Part shown: piece after piece, positions 5,787 to 9,405 of the stretch
Layout: every line of letters starts with the position of its first letter
Position numbering within the stretch: the stretch's first letter is position 1
NCBI GenBank assembly: GCA_020630145.1
Contig: JAHDBX010000005.1
Span: 6,523-15,927 of the forward strand
DNA length: 9,405 nucleotides
Direction: 5' to 3'
Source of the DNA: Gammaproteobacteria bacterium
Lineage (GTDB): Bacteria > Pseudomonadota > Gammaproteobacteria > HTCC5015
The notes under the pieces: model-generated
Seen by the model: only the letters and a program-made list of their open reading frames with translations
Told to the model about the DNA's origin: nothing
Databases searched by the model: none
Position numbers and translations under genes: made by a program

Positions 5787-6845
5787 ATGTCTTCATTAGA
5801 AATTAAAAATTTGCATAAAGAGTTTGATGATTTTCATGCAATTCGTGGTATTGACTTACATATTGAAAAAGGTGAGTTTGCCGTTTTTGTTGGGCCATCA
5901 GGTTGTGGTAAGTCAACGCTATTACGTTTAATAGCGGGTTTAGAAACGGTGACGTCTGGTTCTATCATGCTAGATGATAAAGAAATTACGGAAGTGGCGG
6001 CATCACAACGTGATTTGGCGATGGTGTTTCAATCATACGCTTTATATCCGCATATGACTGTTGCGGAGAATATGTCATTTGCACTGAAGCTAGCCAATGT
6101 TGACCAAGCTGTTATTGATAAAAAAGTAAAAGAAGCAGCTGAAATTTTGCAACTTCAAGATTTGTTAACGCGTAAACCAAAAGCTTTGTCAGGTGGTCAG
6201 CGTCAGCGTGTAGCAATTGGCCGTGCAATTGTGCGTCATCCATCGGTATTTTTATTTGATGAACCATTGTCTAACTTGGATGCGTCTTTACGAGTACAAA
6301 TGCGTCAAGAGTTATCTCAATTACATCACGATCTTAAGTCTACTATGATTTATGTGACACACGATCAGGTAGAAGCAATGACCTTGGCTGACAAGGTTGT
6401 AATCTTGAGCGCCGGTAAAGTTGAGCAGGTCGGTACACCATTAGATGTGTATTACAATCCGCAGAGTCGTTTTGTTGCTGAGTTTATTGGTACACCGAAG
6501 ATGAGTTTTATTCCGGTTGATACTGAAATACAGAATTTAATTGGTAGCCAAGATAAACGTAATTTAACGAAAGGCGACTGTTTAGGTATTCGTCCGGAAT
6601 CTATATCTATCAATGAAAAAGGCTTGCAAGGTAAAGTGAGTTTAGTTGAACGCTTAGGTGCTGAAACATTAGTTTATATAGATTACCAAGATCAATATAA
6701 AATTGCTGCGCGTACGAATAGTCTAGCGTCGGTGACTGTTGGCGATCAAATAGATTTTTCAATCAATTTTGATAGCGTGCATAGCTTTGACCAAGATGGT
6801 GTGCGTGTTAGCCCTAATGTCACTGATGATCTAATTGTTGGCTGA
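5787..6845 (+). CDS. mtlK: Polyol ABC transporter, ATP-binding subunit
   Basis: A 352-residue MalK/UgpC-type ATPase that powers import through MtlFG at the inner face of the membrane. All functional motifs are intact: Walker A G-P-S-G-C-G-K-S-T (36-44), Q-loop Gln82, signature L-S-G-G-Q (134-138), Walker B V-F-L-F-D-E-P (154-160), D-loop S-N-L-D (162-165) and switch His192. Residues from about 240 to the end are the C-terminal TOBE-type beta domain found in sugar-importing ATPases, with the family marker G-I-R-P-E at 267-271. A clear ribosome binding site, AAAAGGG at 5773-5779, lies 7 nt before the ATG. The gene ends 2 bp before the dehydrogenase gene. Assignment to carbohydrate uptake class 1 is certain; polyol specificity is from context. 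Note that in some species the symbol mtlK is used for mannitol dehydrogenase instead. Confidence 0.94.
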   Translation: MSSLEIKNLHKEFDDFHAIRGIDLHIEKGEFAVFVGPSGCGKSTLLRLIAGLETVTSGSIMLDDKEITEVAASQRDLAMVFQSYALYPHMTVAENMSFALKLANVDQAVIDKKVKEAAEILQLQDLLTRKPKALSGGQRQRVAIGRAIVRHPSVFLFDEPLSNLDASLRVQMRQELSQLHHDLKSTMIYVTHDQVEAMTLADKVVILSAGKVEQVGTPLDVYYNPQSRFVAEFIGTPKMSFIPVDTEIQNLIGSQDKRNLTKGDCLGIRPESISINEKGLQGKVSLVERLGAETLVYIDYQDQYKIAARTNSLASVTVGDQIDFSINFDSVHSFDQDGVRVSPNVTDDLIVG

Positions 6846-6847
6846 TT

Positions 6848-7627
6848 ATGCATACATCAATAGACCTTCATAACAGTCGAGTATTGCTAACAGGAGCAGC
6901 GGGTGGTATTGGCTTAGCTATTGCAGAGGGCTTTCTACTTGAAGGTGCTGATGTACTGGCAACGGATATCAAAGCTAGTGAGGGTATTGAGCAACTTATT
7001 GCTCAATACCCGAATCAGTTAACTTATGTCGATGTAGATTTATCGAAAGACGATGCATTAGAAGCCTTATTAGAGAAAGCCTGTGATTGGGACGTAAACA
7101 CACTCGTTAATAATGCTGCAATATTTGATATGGGGCATATATGGGAGTCTAATCTTGATCAATATGATCGCTTATTCCATATAAATGTGCGCGTGATGTT
7201 TCGTTTAATGCAAGGTGTCGCCAGCCATTTACGGGATAATAAAAAAACGGGCAAAGTCATTAACTTTTCTAGTCAGGCAGGACGCAGAGGCGAAGCTTTG
7301 GTTGCACACTATTGTGCTACGAAAGCTGCTGTTATCAGTTACACGCAGTCAGCAGCTTTGGCATATGCTGACGATGGCATTACTATTAATGCTATTGCAC
7401 CTGGAGTAGTTGATACGCCTATGTGGGAGCACGTGGACAAATTGTTTGCTAAATATGAGAATCGTCCTATAGGTGAAAAGAAACGTGTAGTTGGCGAAGA
7501 GGTGCCTTTAGGACGTATGGGGAATCCAGAAGATATGGTTGGTGCCGTACTGTTTTTAGCATCAAGCCTTGCTGATTATATTACCGGGCAAACGCTTAAT
7601 GTGGATGGAGGCTGTGTTCTCAGTTAG
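6848..7627 (+). CDS. smoS: Short-chain polyol dehydrogenase, sorbitol (L-iditol/galactitol) type
   Basis: A 259-residue classical short-chain dehydrogenase/reductase. It should oxidise a hexitol to a ketose in the cytoplasm, for example sorbitol to fructose, using NAD. Visible motifs: nucleotide-binding T-G-A-A-G-G-I-G (15-22), Asp40 at the end of the second strand (favours NAD over NADP), N-N-A-A (88-91), and the catalytic set Asn113, Ser142, Tyr155, Lys159. The stretches S-Q-A-G-R-R-G-E-A-L-V, Y-C-A-T-K-A-A-V-I-S, N-A-I-A-P-G-V-V-D and G-E-K-K-R-x-V-G closely match SmoS of the Rhodobacter sorbitol operon, where the gene likewise follows smoEFGK. The ATG lies 2 bp after the mtlK stop and has no Shine-Dalgarno of its own, so translation is probably coupled. 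A perfect 13-bp inverted repeat lies inside the gene (6982-7011). Galactitol and L-iditol are other known substrates of this subgroup. Confidence 0.92.
   Translation: MHTSIDLHNSRVLLTGAAGGIGLAIAEGFLLEGADVLATDIKASEGIEQLIAQYPNQLTYVDVDLSKDDALEALLEKACDWDVNTLVNNAAIFDMGHIWESNLDQYDRLFHINVRVMFRLMQGVASHLRDNKKTGKVINFSSQAGRRGEALVAHYCATKAAVISYTQSAALAYADDGITINAIAPGVVDTPMWEHVDKLFAKYENRPIGEKKRVVGEEVPLGRMGNPEDMVGAVLFLASSLADYITGQTLNVDGGCVLS
6982..7011 (+). repeat. Perfect 13-bp inverted repeat within smoS
   Basis: GGGTATTGAGCAA (6982-6994) and its exact reverse complement (6999-7011) are separated by CTTA. The repeat encodes residues around G-I-E-Q-L-I-A-Q-Y-P, in frame and without disturbing the SDR fold. 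As RNA it would make a strong stem with a tetraloop, about 45 codons into the gene. No T run follows, so it is not an intrinsic terminator. Confidence 0.8.
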
Positions 7628-7665
7628 TATTTTTATGTGTTTATTTACTTTCCAAAATAATAGCC

Positions 7666-8583
7666 ATGATTAGTAAAGATACTTTAAATCAAGTAGAGCT
7701 GTTTGATGAGAGTGATGGCAGTATCTGTTACTTAGAGCATGGTCTGCCTTCTGACTTGATTCGTTGGCATGCACATGAGCCTTATGAGTTGCATCTTATT
7801 GTTAGCACGAAAGGTAAAGTTTTTGTGGGGGACTACATTGGTCGCTTTCAGCCGGGTCAGTTGATTTTAACGGGCCCGCATGTGCCGCATAACTGGGTGT
7901 CAGATAAAGACTCTTATGAGTCTGTTGCATTACGAGACATGGTTGTTTTATTTTCACATGAGTCGATAGAAGGTGTGATTAATAGCTTTCCAGAAGCGCA
8001 AGAGCTTATGTCGACATTAAAGCTCGCGAGCTCTGGAGTAGAGTTTGTTGGTTTTGATGAAGAGTTGGCAAAAGAATTGTTTGCAGAAGTTCGAGATGCA
8101 AGTGGCATTAATCGTTTGATGGCTTTTATAAAGTTAATGGGCAAGTTGCACCATTGGCCTAATAAGCAAACCTTATCAACATCTAAAATGGCATCACCTT
8201 TAACGGGTGTAGCTGAAAGTAAAATTAATGATGTGGTTCGTTATATTACTGATCACTACCAAGATGATTTGTCGCTGAAGCAGGCGGCAAAATTGGTAAG
8301 TATGAGTGAAAGTTCATTTTCACGTCACTTTCAAAAAGCGACACGAAATAAATTTGTTGAATTTGTTAATCGTGTTCGTGTTGGTAAGGCATGTATTTTA
8401 TTAGCGGAAAGTGATGAACGTATTTCATCTATTTGTTTTAGTGTGGGCTTTAATAACATTACGAATTTTAATCGTCAGTTTTATAGAATTAAAGGTCAAA
8501 CGCCAGGCGAATATAGAAAGGTTGTTCAGGATAATCTAGGTAATGACCAAGTTGTAATGAAATCTGCTGTTAAGTCACCTTAG
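7666..8583 (+). CDS. mtlR: AraC-family transcriptional regulator, MtlR-like
   Basis: A 305-residue AraC/XylS-type regulator, expected to sense the polyol and activate the operon. The N-terminal half has a cupin sensor domain: W-H-A-H-E-P-Y-E-L-H (34-43), then G-D-Y-I-G-R-F-Q-P-G (55-64) and L-T-G-P-H-V-P-H-N-W (68-77). The C-terminal half carries two helix-turn-helix units, about 204-225 (S-L-K-Q-A-A-K-L-V-S-M-S-E-S-S-F-S-R-H-F) and 252-274, and the family end motif F-Y-R-I-K-G-Q-T-P-G-E-Y-R (272-284). The cupin half resembles the mannitol activator MtlR of fluorescent pseudomonads. It begins 38 bp after smoS, same strand, with no clear terminator, promoter or Shine-Dalgarno between, so it is probably cotranscribed and poorly translated. 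Likely targets are the repeats at 2333-2424. Family assignment is certain; the ligand is inferred. Confidence 0.9.
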   Translation: MISKDTLNQVELFDESDGSICYLEHGLPSDLIRWHAHEPYELHLIVSTKGKVFVGDYIGRFQPGQLILTGPHVPHNWVSDKDSYESVALRDMVVLFSHESIEGVINSFPEAQELMSTLKLASSGVEFVGFDEELAKELFAEVRDASGINRLMAFIKLMGKLHHWPNKQTLSTSKMASPLTGVAESKINDVVRYITDHYQDDLSLKQAAKLVSMSESSFSRHFQKATRNKFVEFVNRVRVGKACILLAESDERISSICFSVGFNNITNFNRQFYRIKGQTPGEYRKVVQDNLGNDQVVMKSAVKSP

Positions 8584-8733
8584 CAGACACCATTTAGAAA
8601 GTAAGCAGAAACACTTTTAGTGTGAACTTAATTGTAATTTAACTATTTTGATAGCGTATTTAGCTAATAGTAACGCTGTCTACTATGCCAATGAAAATTT
8701 TTTCAATAGGCTTAATTGTAAAAGAATATAATA
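8584..8733 (+). promoter_or_regulatory. Gap between mtlR and mtlD
   Basis: This 150-bp AT-rich gap is wider than the others downstream of mtlF. It holds a small hairpin with arms ACACT and AGTGT (8611-8623) that lacks a T tract, the 11-bp direct repeats, and a dyad with arms TGAAAA and TTTTCA (8692-8705). No convincing -35/-10 pair or terminator is seen. The spacing suggests that mtlD may have its own regulatory input, but read-through from the operon is equally possible. Confidence 0.35.
8627..8721 (+). repeat. 11-bp direct repeat CTTAATTGTAA before mtlD
   Basis: CTTAATTGTAA occurs at 8627-8637 and again at 8711-8721, 84 bp apart, which is eight helical turns. Both copies lie in the 150-bp gap between mtlR and mtlD; the second ends 12 bp before the mtlD ATG. 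The phasing would suit two sites bridged by one regulator, but the motif is AT-rich and could be chance. Confidence 0.3.
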
Positions 8734-9405
8734 ATGAATGTAAAAACTAACGCTGTACTAAAAAAAACGTCATACCAACGCTCATCATGTCGAGCAGGTA
8801 TTGTGCATATTGGAGTTGGTGCTTTTCATCGCGCCCACCAAGCTGTTTATATGGATGAAATATTAAGGTCGACAGGTCAACTTAATTGGGGGATAGTGGG
8901 TGTTAACTTGCGCGAGCAAGAGTCAGATTTAATAGCGCAGTTAGCTAAGCAAGATCATCGTTATACATTAACAACTATGTCGCCAAGTGGTGACGTAAAC
9001 TACCGCGAAGTGGGTTCTATTTTAGAAAGTTACGATTGGTCGGTAGACCCTAGGCAGGCAGCTGAAGTTGTTGGTCGTAATACTATTCATATGATTACTA
9101 TGACGGTGACGGAGAGTGGTTATTACTTGCTGGATGATGGTAGCTTAGATATGGGTGCAGAAGCTATTAAAGAGGGTTTGCAAGGTACAGGCGGTTGCGT
9201 TTATACATATCTTCGAGCAGCGCTAAATATTAGACGTGAACGTAGTGGTGAACCTATTACCTTATTATCTTGTGACAACTTACGTGATAATGGACATAAA
9301 CTAAAAATGGGTTTTGAACAGTTTCTAAAAGCCTGTGATGACCAAAGCCTATTAAATTGGGTAAAAGATCATGTCACTTTTCCTTGTTGTATGGTTGATA
9401 GGATT
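8734..9405 (+). CDS. mtlD: Mannitol 2-dehydrogenase, N-terminal part (3' end outside window)
   Basis: An open frame starts at ATG 8734 and runs without a stop to the window edge, giving 224 residues of a protein usually near 490 long. It belongs to the polyol-specific long-chain dehydrogenase family. The N-terminal nucleotide-binding signature is H-I-G-V-G-A-F-H-R-A-H-Q (25-36). M-T-V-T-E-S-G-Y-Y (123-131), L-S-C-D-N-L-R-D-N-G (178-187) and M-V-D-R-I (220-224) also match the family. Asn182 corresponds, from memory of the Pseudomonas fluorescens enzyme, to the oxyanion-hole Asn191. The catalytic Lys-x4-Asn-x2-His part lies beyond the window. The expected reaction is NAD-dependent oxidation of D-mannitol to D-fructose in the cytoplasm. 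The usual P-N-x-M-V-D-R reads P-C-C-M-V-D-R here. The Shine-Dalgarno is weak (AAAGAA). D-arabinitol dehydrogenase and fructuronate reductase are relatives, but the context favours mannitol. Confidence 0.9.
   Translation, partial: MNVKTNAVLKKTSYQRSSCRAGIVHIGVGAFHRAHQAVYMDEILRSTGQLNWGIVGVNLREQESDLIAQLAKQDHRYTLTTMSPSGDVNYREVGSILESYDWSVDPRQAAEVVGRNTIHMITMTVTESGYYLLDDGSLDMGAEAIKEGLQGTGGCVYTYLRAALNIRRERSGEPITLLSCDNLRDNGHKLKMGFEQFLKACDDQSLLNWVKDHVTFPCCMVDRI

Noticed and set aside
8021..8032. 12-bp palindrome AGCTCGCGAGCT in mtlR
   Set aside because: Same chance argument; it has no loop to form an RNA hairpin and no regulatory context.
8611..8623. Hairpin with arms ACACT and AGTGT after mtlR as a terminator
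   Set aside because: The stem is only 5 bp and is followed by GAACTTAA rather than a T tract.
8727..8732. Perfect TATAAT just before the mtlD start
   Set aside because: It ends 1 bp before the ATG at 8734, so transcription would begin inside the gene, and no -35-like sequence lies 16-18 bp upstream. The region is AT-rich enough for chance.
1..9405. CRISPR arrays, insertion sequences, tRNA or rRNA genes, phage or defence genes
   Set aside because: No spaced direct-repeat arrays, transposase motifs, cloverleaf or rRNA segments were seen; coding density is accounted for by carbohydrate genes.

Overview
The window is an AT-rich (by eye about 40% G+C) stretch of bacterial chromosome with every gene on the + strand. 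Protein family content, codon choice and the AraC-type mannitol regulator suggest a Gammaproteobacterium that consumes carbohydrates. A marine, algal-polysaccharide-degrading lineage is a reasonable guess, but no taxon-specific marker is present.

Layout. Positions 1-1265 hold the 3' part of a GH42 beta-galactosidase gene, overlapped by galM (aldose 1-epimerase, 1250-2323). These form a galactoside-utilisation pair. A 295-bp non-coding region (2324-2618) follows. It is crowded with inverted and direct repeats and is almost certainly the control region of the next operon. That operon is a polyol (mannitol/sorbitol) uptake and oxidation locus: periplasmic binding protein mtlE (2619-3926), a hairpin-rich gap (3927-4074), permeases mtlF and mtlG, ATPase mtlK, a short-chain polyol dehydrogenase of the SmoS type (6848-7627), an AraC-family regulator of the MtlR type (7666-8583), and the 5' part of a long-chain mannitol 2-dehydrogenase gene (8734 to the window end).

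How it works together. MtlE would capture a hexitol in the periplasm and MtlFGK would import it unphosphorylated. SmoS would oxidise sorbitol-type polyols and MtlD would oxidise mannitol, both to ketohexoses such as fructose. A kinase for the next step is not in the window. MtlR would switch on the operon, probably through repeats upstream of mtlE. The terminator-like hairpin after mtlE probably keeps binding protein in excess over the membrane parts.

Novelty. The gene content is a recognisable smo/mtl locus, not a new system. The least explained features are in the DNA: the layered operator-like dyads before mtlE, the double hairpin after mtlE, a perfect 13-bp inverted repeat inside the smoS coding sequence, and the placement of beta-galactosidase plus galM beside a polyol importer.
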